DNA from: CAVZCK01 sp963798805
Lineage (GTDB): Bacteria > Pseudomonadota > Alphaproteobacteria > Rhizobiales > Rhodomicrobiaceae
Length of the DNA stretch: 64,000 nucleotides
Direction of reading: 5' to 3'
NCBI GenBank assembly: GCA_963798805.1
Contig: CAWCVC010000005.1
Coordinates: 248,001-312,000 of the forward strand
Shown: positions 42,717 through 51,615 of the stretch, piece after piece
Layout of the letters: every line of letters starts with the position of its first letter
How positions within the stretch are numbered: position 1 is the first letter of the stretch
The notes under the pieces: generated by a model
Told to the model about the DNA's origin: nothing
Databases searched by the model: none
Seen by the model: only the letters and a program-made list of their open reading frames with translations
Position numbers and translations under genes: made by a program

Positions 42717-43865
42717 TCACGCCGCCTTGTTTTCAAGGGAAATGGACGGCGCGGCGCTGGAGAAATCAGCGGCAAGCCGGTTGAGGATCGAGGCCAGCTC
42801 ATGATTGGCCGAGCCGCCCTGCTCCGGACGCCCGACGGCAACGCGCGCCGCCAGTCTTCTGAGCAGCCGGGCGGTCTTCTGGAAGCGGCGCGTCTGCCAG
42901 CTCCGAATGAGGCCGGTGATTGCGCTCTCGGCCGCTTCGACATTGCTCTCCCGATGCAATTGCCGCGCTTCTTCCCGATCGCTGACGAGCAGCGACTGAA
43001 TGGCATCCCGCAGGGACACGAGCACCACGTGGTCGAACAACCCTGAGCCCTCATGACGAAGCCGGGCCGTAATCTTGGCCTCGTCCTTGCCGTGTCGGAT
43101 CGCGTCCTTATAGGTGACGAGCATCAGCGCCGATTTCCGGCGGCCGGCCGGAATGCGCTTCCACGATGCGGCCTCGCTTTCCTTCCAGGCCTGAGTGGCA
43201 AGTGTGCACCAGATCGCCATATCGACCTGACGGAAAGCGCGGTTCGACGGATGATTGGCAGGGCCCTCCGGACAGGCGCGCACTTCGACAATCTCGACCC
43301 TTTGCAGAAATCCGAGAGGCAGACCGATCTCGATCAGCCGCGATGGCGCCTGAACCTCGGGGCGCGAAGGGAAAATCAGATGAGCGGGACCGGGCGATCT
43401 TTGCGCTCCGGGCCCCTTCGAGTTGCGGGCATCGTAGATCACGGCCGAGCTCGGCGGGGCGCCTCGCATTTCCGGCTTCGCCAGCCGGCCGAATGCCTTC
43501 GAGGTCAATCGATTTCTGGTGCCGTCGGGCCTGACCGCATGCACGGAAGACTCGCCGGCATAGCGGATCAGAAGCTGCGTGCCTTCGCCGGCAAAGCCGC
43601 CGGACGGCAGCACCTGATGCTTGAGGAGATAGTTGATAAGCAGGGACTTGCCGGAATTCTGATCGCCGAGAACGGCCAGCCTGACCGGCCGGGACAGGCC
43701 GCGTTCGATGTGGGCGAGGGTCAAATGTACCGGCGCGAAGCGTGCGCCGGCCCGCCCCCCGATTTTGCCCAAAGCGAGACGGATCGACCTTAGCTCCGAC
43801 AGAGGACTGTCTTCGGTCATCGGCGAGGGTTCCACGGTCTCTATTTGCTCATCATTTGAATGCAT
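42717..43865 (-). CDS. Dynamin-like P-loop protein with degenerate GTPase motifs
   Basis: The protein has 382 residues. P-loop GDQNSGKS at 67-74 follows a strand (RPVRLAVL). Switch-like TQLLIRYAG follows, but the G3 position (VEIVEVRACPEG, 190-201) has no DxxG and the G4 position reads TYKD (251-254) instead of NKxD. The C-terminal 130 residues are helical. This pattern suggests a partner that binds nucleotide weakly or not at all. It overlaps the intact dynamin-like gene upstream by 25 bp, like bacterial dynamin-like proteins that work in pairs. Its family is inferred from context and the P-loop. Confidence 0.7.
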   Translation of the reverse strand: MHSNDEQIETVEPSPMTEDSPLSELRSIRLALGKIGGRAGARFAPVHLTLAHIERGLSRPVRLAVLGDQNSGKSLLINYLLKHQVLPSGGFAGEGTQLLIRYAGESSVHAVRPDGTRNRLTSKAFGRLAKPEMRGAPPSSAVIYDARNSKGPGAQRSPGPAHLIFPSRPEVQAPSRLIEIGLPLGFLQRVEIVEVRACPEGPANHPSNRAFRQVDMAIWCTLATQAWKESEAASWKRIPAGRRKSALMLVTYKDAIRHGKDEAKITARLRHEGSGLFDHVVLVSLRDAIQSLLVSDREEARQLHRESNVEAAESAITGLIRSWQTRRFQKTARLLRRLAARVAVGRPEQGGSANHELASILNRLAADFSSAAPSISLENKAA

Positions 43866-45997
43866 TGCCGCCGGATGGCCGCCGCCTCGGCGCTCAGAGT
43901 CTCACAGCGGTCCAGATGCTGGCGGCACTCGCTGAGGAACTGCTCCCAAAAGACCGGAGCCGCCCAATCTTTCGCGCCGACGCCCCTCACCATCGATTTG
44001 CGTGCACTGACGAGATCCTGCAACTGCTGGGCGATCGGATAGATGGCGCTGAAGCTCAGATAGCGCAAGCGATGCAGTGCGTCGGAGACATGGCCGCGCT
44101 GATTAGCCTCGGCCAGTTCGAACAACTCGTCGATCAGATCGAGAAATGACACAGCGACGAGATCCCGGAATTGGTCGATCTCGGCTGAATTAATCTCCGT
44201 GGCGTGGGCGCGCGCATCCCAAAAGCGGTCCATGTCGAGGCTGGTGATCTTGCTCAGCGGCAGGATCGACGGCGGCGGCAGGTTCCCCGATTGAATTCCG
44301 AAGCGGACGACATCGTCGAGGTCCGGCAGCGCGTTCTTCACTGTCTCGCGAAGCGTCGCCTCGGCGTCCTGCTGCCTCGTGACGAACTGCTTCGTAATCT
44401 CGGTGATGTATTTGTAAAAATCCTCGGCAAGCTGAGAGCGGAGCTGGAACATCTGCTCCTGAAATTCGCTGCGGAAAGCCGCATATGAGCCGTATTGAGC
44501 CAGCTTCTCCCGCTGCTGTTCGGCAAAGTTTTTGACCGTATAGACCATGAACCGGCGCAAACGGCCGATTTCTTCGCCGATCATGTTGGTGAAGTCGCGT
44601 TCGCAAGCCGCCAGCGCGCCCTCGACCTGCTCCAGGAGATGCTCCAGCCGCTGCAGGCTGCGGCTCGCCTTGCCCCGCAGCCAACCTTCCTCGCTGTCAC
44701 AGCCTTGAAGCGATTCAATGCCGTAGCGAGTCGAGGTCGCGGTGTTTTCGGCAATCGCCCCGAGCGTGGAAGCAACCGGAAGCAGCCGCTCAGCCGTCAC
44801 CGAATGGCCGATAAGCTGGGAAATCGCCGAGACGATCGCCGGAATGCCGGAGGCGCGATAGAGCATCTTCGCGGCACGCTCGGGAGGCCAGTCGGGCTGT
44901 GGACGCTCGAAACCCAATTCACCGCGCCTCGCCATATCGGCGGCGTAATCGGCGAATGGCGAGGAGAGCATCGCCTCGATCTCCCGCGTATCGCCGCCAA
45001 CCGCGATATTGCCCCAATGCGCGCTCGCCAGGATCACCGGAATGTCGGCGTGCGGAAACTCGCGCTTGAGGCTGGCGCGGACATGGGCCGCAAGCCGGTC
45101 CGCTTCGCCGGCCGCCATGTTCACCAGGTCGATGCGGTTCACAACCGCGATGATGCGATCCTTCTGCAAACCCTTGAGCATCCGCAACAGCGCCAGATCG
45201 CTTTTGGACAGCGGCTGCTGCGCCGTCAGCACGACGAGATAGATGTCGGCCTCACCGAGATTGCCGTGGGTGATCTCGTCGCGGACAAGAAACGGGTCGT
45301 TGACGCCCGGCGTGTCGATGACGACAGAGGGATAGCCGAGCGGCTGGCCTTCGAGATAGACCTCGGCGGTTTTCGTGATGTCTGAGAAGTGGCGGCCTTC
45401 ATCCTCATCAGACGAGCCGTCGCCATAATCTCCGGCGCTGACATAGCGCTCCAACAACCCGGCTGTGACCGATGCGAACAAATGATGCCTGCCGAGCAGC
45501 GACTGATATTCCGAGCCAAGGCGGACCTCGGCGCGCTTTCGAAGCTCCTCGAGCGGCTCTTCGAGCTGATCGGGCGTAATGGCGGCATTACGCTCCATCG
45601 TCATGGCGCCGGCACGGCCGCCCGACATGATGTGCTCCCATTCCTCATCGCTGAAGAACTGGAACAGCGCCGTGTTGTTGCGCTCGGCCGGCGCGCCGAA
45701 ATAAAGCTTGGTGATCACAGCGGTCGAGGGATTGATATCGGTCGGCAGGAGATCAGGGCGGCGGATCAGCGCATTGATCAGCGAGCTTTTGCCGGCCTTG
45801 ATCTGCCCGATGACCGCGATGCGGCAGCTATGAGCCTCAAGATCGGTCAGGAGCGAGGAGACGAACACGCCGATGCGGCTGTGAATTGCGCTTTGCAGCT
45901 CTTCGCCGAGCTCGAGCACCCGGCGCTTCATATCGCCAAGGCGGGAGGTGATGCGCGCGTCGGTCAGGCTGGCGAAATTTTCAAGCGGCGCCGTCAT
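43841..45997 (-). CDS. Dynamin-family GTPase
   Basis: The protein has 718 residues. GTPase motifs are intact: G1 GQIKAGKS (64-71), G2 Thr in the PSTAVITKL stretch, G3 DTPG (228-231) and G4 NRID (287-290). The rest is mostly helical with long coiled-coil-like stretches (LQRLEHLLEQVEGALAACER, EIGRLRRFMVYTVKNFAEQQ) as in the stalk of bacterial dynamin-like proteins. Such proteins bind and remodel membranes and often act with a second, co-encoded dynamin. It is the first gene of a minus-strand set ending in the prepilin peptidase. Confidence 0.85.
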   Translation of the reverse strand: MTAPLENFASLTDARITSRLGDMKRRVLELGEELQSAIHSRIGVFVSSLLTDLEAHSCRIAVIGQIKAGKSSLINALIRRPDLLPTDINPSTAVITKLYFGAPAERNNTALFQFFSDEEWEHIMSGGRAGAMTMERNAAITPDQLEEPLEELRKRAEVRLGSEYQSLLGRHHLFASVTAGLLERYVSAGDYGDGSSDEDEGRHFSDITKTAEVYLEGQPLGYPSVVIDTPGVNDPFLVRDEITHGNLGEADIYLVVLTAQQPLSKSDLALLRMLKGLQKDRIIAVVNRIDLVNMAAGEADRLAAHVRASLKREFPHADIPVILASAHWGNIAVGGDTREIEAMLSSPFADYAADMARRGELGFERPQPDWPPERAAKMLYRASGIPAIVSAISQLIGHSVTAERLLPVASTLGAIAENTATSTRYGIESLQGCDSEEGWLRGKASRSLQRLEHLLEQVEGALAACERDFTNMIGEEIGRLRRFMVYTVKNFAEQQREKLAQYGSYAAFRSEFQEQMFQLRSQLAEDFYKYITEITKQFVTRQQDAEATLRETVKNALPDLDDVVRFGIQSGNLPPPSILPLSKITSLDMDRFWDARAHATEINSAEIDQFRDLVAVSFLDLIDELFELAEANQRGHVSDALHRLRYLSFSAIYPIAQQLQDLVSARKSMVRGVGAKDWAAPVFWEQFLSECRQHLDRCETLSAEAAAIRRQCIQMMSK

Positions 45998-46428
45998 TGC
46001 CGCCCCCGCGCACAGCCGGTCCAGCCGGTCGGAACCGTGCCGCCCCTGCCATCGTTCGCTGCGAATTTCGGCCTCTTATCGCAAAGCGAGGCATCAATCA
46101 GCTAAGCCCTTCAAATATGCACTAACGCAACAGGCGGAATGGACGCCGACACAAAACACAATCCGCTCGGACTCGAACTTGTCTTATATCACGTTTGCAT
46201 TCTTTATGAATGTCAGACACCACATTCAATTCTGTCCCCTGGAATTTCTCGCGCTGCACCGGAACCTTCTGCATTGGCGGAGCATTCTAAGCCTGAATTT
46301 CGGAGGTCGGTCTTCGCGTCCGGCCTTTCGTGTCATAGCTCTGCCGTCGTAACCATCAAGCCACTGGAGCTTTGTTGCAGCGGATCAGAGGCCCGAAAGA
46401 AGCAACGAGAATAAAAGGATTTGGTCCT
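45998..46428. other. Intergenic region upstream of an orphan terminator
   Basis: Divergent region between the dynamin-like gene and the SDH-family gene. No frame here is supported. The plus-strand terminator at 46429-46458 has no gene to serve, so this stretch may encode a small RNA. GTTGC and GCAAC (about 46374 and 46401) can pair just before it. Confidence 0.4.
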
Positions 46429-46458
46429 AGCCCCAATGTTCGAATTGGGGCTTTTTTG
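46429..46458 (+). terminator. Orphan intrinsic terminator
   Basis: AGCCCCAAT (46429-46437) pairs with ATTGGGGCT (46444-46452) around the six-base loop GTTCGA, followed by a T run. Orientation is plus. The nearest upstream plus-strand gene is tadD, more than 4 kb away with minus-strand genes between, so it should end an unannotated short transcript. Confidence 0.75.
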
Positions 46459-46586
46459 CGGCGCCGCGCTCGAGAGCGAGCCCCTCCAGGAAATCCGCTG
46501 ACCGAATTTCATCGCGAGAGCCTCGCAAAACGGCATAATGTGCGCCTGTCTGCTCCTGGCCTCGCAAAGATCGAAGGGCGAAGCAT

Positions 46587-47444
46587 ATGGAAAATGCCTT
46601 ATCCTGGATCTGGATCGTCTTCCTGATCTTCGCTCTCCAGCCGCTTATAACCGAGCGGATACGAGCCATGCAGCGGGCGAACGCCATACGCACAATCGAG
46701 CGGTCGCAGGGCACGCGCGTCATTACCATGATCCACCGGCAGGAGCGACGCAGCCTGCTCGGCTTCCCGGTCTCCCGTTATATCAATCTTGAAGACGCTC
46801 AGACACTGATTGCCGCTATCAAGGCAACACCGAGAGATCGTCCGATCGATTTCGTGATCCATACGCCCGGCGGTCTCGTGCTGGCAGCGATGCAGATCGC
46901 CCGCGCGCTGGAGTCGCATCCGGCTCGAGTTCGCGTCATGGTGCCGGTCTATGCCATGTCCGGCGGCACGCTCGTGGCGCTGGCGGCCGATGAGATCCTG
47001 ATGGGCGAGTTCTCGGTCCTCGGTCCGATCGACCCGCAGCTTGCAGGGCTCCCGGCGGCCAGCATCGTTCGTGCGCGCGACAGCAAACCCATCAGCGAAG
47101 TCCACGATCTGACGCTCGTTCTCGCCGATATGAGCGAAAAGGCGCTCGCGCAGGTCAAGCGCGGTGCGATCGAACTGACGAAAAAGCGGCTCGGCGAAGA
47201 AGGCGCCGCAGCGCTGGCTGAAAAACTTGCGGGCGGCCATTGGACACATGATTACGCGCTGACCTATGAGGAGGCCGCCTCGCTCGGCCTTCCCGTCAAG
47301 CTCGGCCTCCCGCAGGAAGTGCTGACGCTGATGACCCTTTATCCGCAGCCGGTTCAGTCCTCCGGGATCGAATTCCTCCCGGTCGAGCCGGGGAACGGGC
47401 GCGGCCGGCCGCAGACGGTTCCGGCGCCCGGGACCACGCGGTAG
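46587..47444 (+). CDS. SDH-family Clp-fold serine protease (SppA/ClpP-like), membrane-anchored
   Basis: The protein has 285 residues. One N-terminal membrane helix (ALSWIWIVFLIFALQPLI) precedes a Clp/crotonase-fold domain: RPIDFVIHTPGGLVLAAMQI, RVMVPVYAMSGGTLVALAAD with the probable catalytic Ser in MSGGT, and EFSVLGPIDPQLAGLPA with an Asp. These fit the Ser-Asp-His proteases of PF01972, found in bacteria and archaea. The probable role is membrane-associated peptide or protein cleavage; substrates are unknown. GGGCGAAGCAT precedes the ATG. Confidence 0.85.
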   Translation: MENALSWIWIVFLIFALQPLITERIRAMQRANAIRTIERSQGTRVITMIHRQERRSLLGFPVSRYINLEDAQTLIAAIKATPRDRPIDFVIHTPGGLVLAAMQIARALESHPARVRVMVPVYAMSGGTLVALAADEILMGEFSVLGPIDPQLAGLPAASIVRARDSKPISEVHDLTLVLADMSEKALAQVKRGAIELTKKRLGEEGAAALAEKLAGGHWTHDYALTYEEAASLGLPVKLGLPQEVLTLMTLYPQPVQSSGIEFLPVEPGNGRGRPQTVPAPGTTR

Positions 47445-47502
47445 CCGTCAAGCCCGCGGGCAGGCTATGGAGGCGTAAGGCCTTTCGCGTTAAACTGACC
47501 CG

Positions 47503-48012
47503 ATGGGCTCCTTCCTCTATTTCGCTTATGGCTCCAACATGTTGAGCGCGCGCCTGTGCGAACGCTGCCCGAGCGCCGTTCCCATCGGCGTTGCCAGCGC
47601 TCCGGGCCATTCGATCTGCTTCAGAAAAGAAGGGCGGGATGGATCCGGCAAGGCGACGTTGATCCCGGTGAACGGCAGCGGCGTCGAAGCGCTCGGGGTG
47701 CTTTACCGGATCGACCTCAGCGAGCAGCCGGCTCTCGACCTGGCAGAGGCGCGCTACGACCGGATCGACACCTTTCCGGTGCGCAGCGAGCCCGGGAGGA
47801 CAATCGCCCAGGCGGCGACCTATATCGCCCAGGCGGACGCCTGCTGGGATGGTCTTTGGCCGTTCGACTGGTATCTTGCCTTGATCATGGCGGGCGCATG
47901 TGAGCACCGCTTCGATGAGAGCTATCTCGCCATGCTCGCCGCAGTTGGGACACTCAAGGACCGCGAAACCAACCGGGCCGCACGAATGCTGGCCCTGGCC
48001 GGTGTTGGTTAA
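47503..48012 (+). CDS. Gamma-glutamylcyclotransferase family protein
   Basis: The protein has 169 residues. It begins with YFAYGSNMLSARLCERCPSA, the YGS(N) substrate-binding motif of the GGCT/AIG2 fold, followed by APGHSICFRKEG and GVLYRIDLSEQPALDLAEAR, whose Glu lies at the expected catalytic position. Members convert gamma-glutamyl dipeptides to 5-oxoproline or cleave isopeptide-type gamma-linkages. It is co-directional with the SDH protease gene, 58 bp downstream, and may share its transcript. Confidence 0.88.
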   Translation: MGSFLYFAYGSNMLSARLCERCPSAVPIGVASAPGHSICFRKEGRDGSGKATLIPVNGSGVEALGVLYRIDLSEQPALDLAEARYDRIDTFPVRSEPGRTIAQAATYIAQADACWDGLWPFDWYLALIMAGACEHRFDESYLAMLAAVGTLKDRETNRAARMLALAGVG

Positions 48013-48307
48013 CCAATTCGGATGCCAATCCCTGCCCTAACAAGGGCTTAATCTTTGCCGGTGAAACTGTGGCAGATTTGGTGCACCATCACCCACATTT
48101 GCGTTTGTTTGACCATAGTGAAAGACCTCATCCGTAGTTGCCGTTAGTGTTGGTTTCTAAGACAGTTCTCGAAAGAATATTCCATAACTCGCCGGAATCA
48201 CTAAGTCATTGCCGGATGACGCCACAATTCGCGCATAATCCGTGGCCAATATCCCGTCACATCGCTGAGGCCGAATCGATACGAGTTCGACCGGGGGGCA
48301 GTGGAAA
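48013..48307. other. Intergenic region preceding a terminator
   Basis: About 295 bp between the cyclotransferase gene and a plus-strand terminator. No frame is supported. The unusually long distance from stop to terminator leaves room for a small RNA or a long 3' untranslated region. Confidence 0.35.
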
Positions 48308-48341
48308 GGTCCGGGCTGGGGGAGTTGGCCCGGGCCTTTTT
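48308..48341 (+). terminator. Probable intrinsic terminator
   Basis: GGTCCGGGC (48308-48316) pairs with GCCCGGGCC (48328-48336) with one G-T pair, an 11-base loop, and TTTTTC behind it. It lies 296 bp after the cyclotransferase stop and points toward the convergent CYTH gene. Confidence 0.65.
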
Positions 48342-48387
48342 CCGGCTTCGAGCCGTGCGGCGAAAGTGGGACATCCCAAAATCCGGA

Positions 48388-48879
48388 TCAGGGCCGCCTG
48401 CTGCGATGGGCTATCGCTTCCGGCAACCCATTCAGCGCAAGGCTCGCATTCGAATAACGGCCGTCCTCGGTGATCTCTTTGCCGAGCCATTCCGGCCGAT
48501 CGAAAGCGCGGTCCTGAGTATCCAGCTCGATCTCGGCGATGACGAGCCCGTCCAGCGCGCCGCCGAACACGTCGATCTCCCACTGCCCCCCATCGGCCGC
48601 GAGCCGATGCCGCCGCTTTTCGATAATCGCGCCGGTGCGCATCTCGATCAGCTCTTCCGCATCTGCAACGGGGATCGGATATTCGAACTCTGCCCGCTCG
48701 ATCCCGGCCTTACCGCTCTTGATCGTCAGGAAAGCGCTCGCGTCATCGACGACGCGAATGCGGATCGCAGCGTCCGGCGTTGCCGCAAGATAGGCTTGCC
48801 GGATGCTGTGGGACGGCTCCGCGCGCGCCGCCCAGCCGCCACTGGCAACCAGGAAGCGTCTTTCGATCTCGATAGCCAT
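48388..48879 (-). CDS. CYTH-domain protein (inorganic triphosphatase-like)
   Basis: The protein has 163 residues, the length of single-domain CYTH enzymes. It begins with IEIERRFLV, matching the ExExK triphosphate tunnel motif except that Lys is Arg (residue 8). Further tunnel residues are seen in IRQAYLA, AAIRIRVVDDASAFLTIKSG, RAEFEYPIP and the acidic LVIAEIELDTQDRAF. The family hydrolyses inorganic triphosphate or, in some members, makes cAMP. It is a single gene with an ATG start at 48879. Confidence 0.85.
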   Translation of the reverse strand: MAIEIERRFLVASGGWAARAEPSHSIRQAYLAATPDAAIRIRVVDDASAFLTIKSGKAGIERAEFEYPIPVADAEELIEMRTGAIIEKRRHRLAADGGQWEIDVFGGALDGLVIAEIELDTQDRAFDRPEWLGKEITEDGRYSNASLALNGLPEAIAHRSRRP

Positions 48880-49066
48880 GGGGCATGCCGCTCCTCAAAA
48901 CGCCGGCCCTGCGCCGGTCGCGGTCGCCAGGCGCATCTTGACCTGCTTTTAAACCAAGTCGCTCATGCTCTGTCGATTGCTGCCGATGCGCCAATTGGCG
49001 GCACTTGAAATGCCGGCGGTTTGCTGCTCATGTCCCGCCTGAAAGCATCAAAAGCGCCAGGATCAG

Positions 49067-50314
49067 ATGACGGACATACTTTCGCGCCCCAAGGAAAAGA
49101 TCAAGATCCTGCTCCTGGAGGGCATCGCCCAGACCGCCGTCGCCGCTTTCGAGGCGGCCGGTTACGCCAATGTCGAGCTGCGCAGCAAGGCACTGAACGG
49201 CGACGAGCTTCGAGAGGCGCTGCGCGGCGTCTCCATGCTCGGCATCCGCTCTCGCACGCATCTGACCGCCGAGGCGCTGAACGGACAGCGCTCCGTCATC
49301 GCGGTCGGCTGCTTCTCGGTCGGCACCAATCAGGTAGATCTGTGGACAGCCCGCGACATGGGCGTGCCCGTTTTCAACGCGCCCTTTTCGAACACGCGCA
49401 GCGTCGCCGAGTTGACCATCGCCGAAATCGTGATGCTGGTCCGGCAGATTTTCCCGAAATCCGTCGGCGCTCACCAGGGCGAATGGCTGAAATCGGCGGC
49501 CGGCGCGCATGAGGTGCGTGGCAAGACGCTGGGCATCATCGGCTATGGCAATATCGGCAGCCAGCTTGCCGAGCTTGCGGAAGCCATGGGCATGCGCGTC
49601 ATCTTTTTCGATCCGACCGACAAGCTGAACCGCGGCAATGTGCAGCCATGCGAGACGCTGGGTGAGTTGCTTGCCGCCAGCGATGTGGTCAGCATCCACG
49701 TGCCGGAGACGCCGGAAACCAAAGGCATGATCGGCGCGGTCGAATTCAGCGCCATGAAGCGCGGCGCGTTTTTCATCAATAATGCGCGCGGCACGGTTTT
49801 CGACGACGAGGCACTGGCCGCCGCGCTTCGGAGCCGTCATCTCGCCGGCGCCGCGATCGACGTGTTTCCGGCCGAGCCGACGGCGAATGGCGAGAAATTC
49901 GTCTCGCCGCTTCAGGGTCTCGACAATGTCATCCTGACACCGCATATCGGCGGCTCGACCGAGGAAGCCCAGCAGCGCATCGGCGCTGAAGTCGCCCGCA
50001 AGCTGATCGAATATTCCGATGTCGGCTCGACCTACGGCGCGGTGAATGTCCCGCAGGTGCAATTGCCACAGCGCCCGACCGGCACCCGGTTCATTCAGGT
50101 CCACAAGAACCTGCCGGGCGAGATCAATCGGCTGAACGCGATCTTCGCCCGCCGCGAAATCAACATCGCCGCTCAATTCTTCCAGACCGACGGCCGGATC
50201 GGCTATGTCGTTCTCGATGCGGACGGGCAGGTCGAAGATGCGCGCGGCGTGCTGCACGAAATCCGCGCTTTGCCGGGCACGATCCGCGCCAGAATGCTCT
50301 ATAGCCGCGGCTGA
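49067..50314 (+). CDS. serA: D-3-phosphoglycerate dehydrogenase (type with C-terminal ACT domain)
   Basis: The protein has 415 residues, like the E. coli type SerA. NAD-binding Rossmann motif KTLGIIGYGNIGSQLAELAE, catalytic Arg in SNTRSVAELTIAEI, Glu in NVILTPHIGGSTEEAQQRIG with catalytic His. The short ACT domain at the C-terminus (INRLNAIFARREINIAAQFF) provides serine feedback. It catalyses the first step of serine synthesis from 3-phosphoglycerate, which would also feed glyoxylate/serine interconversion by the aminotransferase at 63565. Transcribed alone. Confidence 0.93.
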   Translation: MTDILSRPKEKIKILLLEGIAQTAVAAFEAAGYANVELRSKALNGDELREALRGVSMLGIRSRTHLTAEALNGQRSVIAVGCFSVGTNQVDLWTARDMGVPVFNAPFSNTRSVAELTIAEIVMLVRQIFPKSVGAHQGEWLKSAAGAHEVRGKTLGIIGYGNIGSQLAELAEAMGMRVIFFDPTDKLNRGNVQPCETLGELLAASDVVSIHVPETPETKGMIGAVEFSAMKRGAFFINNARGTVFDDEALAAALRSRHLAGAAIDVFPAEPTANGEKFVSPLQGLDNVILTPHIGGSTEEAQQRIGAEVARKLIEYSDVGSTYGAVNVPQVQLPQRPTGTRFIQVHKNLPGEINRLNAIFARREINIAAQFFQTDGRIGYVVLDADGQVEDARGVLHEIRALPGTIRARMLYSRG

Positions 50315-50366
50315 GTGCCGGAACCGCTCAGCGGCACGACGCATCTCCGCGCAGCATTGCCGCTCC

Positions 50367-51422
50367 TTACATCGATGTGGCCGGCGCCGGCCGTCTTGCC
50401 GGCTGTGCGTCACCGCTGCTCAGCATCAGCGCGCGAACCAGCGTTGCCGGGTCGTTATCCAGCGCGATACGCGGCAGAGCGAGCAACTCGCGGGCATGCT
50501 CCGGCCAGAGGGCACCTTCGATAGACGTGACGCCAGTTTCCAGACCGAGCTCGCGGGCAATCCTGATGTCGCGCGCGGCAACCGGCGTCCTTTCGCTGCC
50601 GCCGAAGGCAAGGTGTCGTGGACGCAGCCCCGTCGAGCTTTCCAGCGCGCCGATTGCTTGTTCCAGCGACTGTCTGGCGTGGTCGAAGCTCAACTCGCCA
50701 AACGGCTGAGCATTTCCGCCGAGTGTCCCGATCGTGACCAGCGAACTTTGCGCAAGAGCTTTCAGTTCTTCAGGCGAAAGCATCTCCCTTTCGGCCATTG
50801 CCGACATGCCGACCGCGTGTTTCCTCAGGGCGCTGTCCAGGAGCTCGGTGCGGGTACCGCGCTCGAGGCGGACGAGACGCCGGAAGATCCGGGCATATGC
50901 CTCCTGCTTTTCGCTCATAGAGCGGCAGCGAAAATTCTGCGGCTCTCCCCCGATCTCCAGTGAGATGCGGTCGCGCTCCTGAATCAGCCCTTCCAGCGCC
51001 AGCCACCACGGAACGCGGTGATTGCCGAGATAATCGGTGTCCGCATAGACGGCGAACGGCATTCCCCGCTCCCTGAAGAAGGGAAGCACGGCATCCTTGA
51101 TGGCCGTGTACGCCCCATCGAAGGTAAAGCAGACGAAGCGCCGGTCCAGATCGTGACCGATGAGACGCCGCCGCATTTCCGCGAGGGAGATGACGTCGAG
51201 CGACTGCGTTGCGACCAGGCCGATCATTTCCTGAAGCAGCAGCGGATCGGTCTCGGCGATGACGCCGCGAGAAGCCAGGCTGTCATCGAGCGGTTTGACT
51301 CGCCGGATCATGAAGATCGCGCCGCAGCCCATCGAAAATCGCGGCAGGACGCTGGGTTTATCGTTGAAATAATGCGCGCGCAAATAGGCGTCGAAAGGCC
51401 CTCTCGGCAATTCGCGGATCAC
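50367..51422 (-). CDS. Polysaccharide deacetylase-family protein with degenerate active site
   Basis: The protein has 351 residues. The overall order of conserved segments fits Rhizobiales polysaccharide deacetylases: VCFTFDGAYTAIKDAVLPFF (100-119), WWLALEGLIQERDRI, LVTIGTLGGNAQ (228-239), RPRHLAFGGSE and LPRIALDNDP. The catalytic motifs are altered: TFDDG becomes TFDGA, the metal-binding HxxxH motif becomes TLGGNA and the FAYPYG motif becomes LAFGG. It is therefore probably not an active metal-dependent deacetylase. It starts at GTG 51422 after GGGGGCT. No neighbouring exopolysaccharide genes. Confidence 0.78.
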   Translation of the reverse strand: MIRELPRGPFDAYLRAHYFNDKPSVLPRFSMGCGAIFMIRRVKPLDDSLASRGVIAETDPLLLQEMIGLVATQSLDVISLAEMRRRLIGHDLDRRFVCFTFDGAYTAIKDAVLPFFRERGMPFAVYADTDYLGNHRVPWWLALEGLIQERDRISLEIGGEPQNFRCRSMSEKQEAYARIFRRLVRLERGTRTELLDSALRKHAVGMSAMAEREMLSPEELKALAQSSLVTIGTLGGNAQPFGELSFDHARQSLEQAIGALESSTGLRPRHLAFGGSERTPVAARDIRIARELGLETGVTSIEGALWPEHARELLALPRIALDNDPATLVRALMLSSGDAQPARRPAPATSM

Positions 51423-51615
51423 GGCTAGCCCCCAAAAGACCCGCCGACGCCATACGGAAATGGAAGCCGGCGGTATATATGCCCCAAAAAAAGGCTGGCA
51501 CGATTCGCCTGGCTGCCAAAGCCTTTGCGCCGTTTACGCGCGTGGGCAGGCACCTATGGAGCTTCTGAATGGAAGCACGCGTCTTGATACGACGTGATCA
51601 GTATTGCGAAACACG

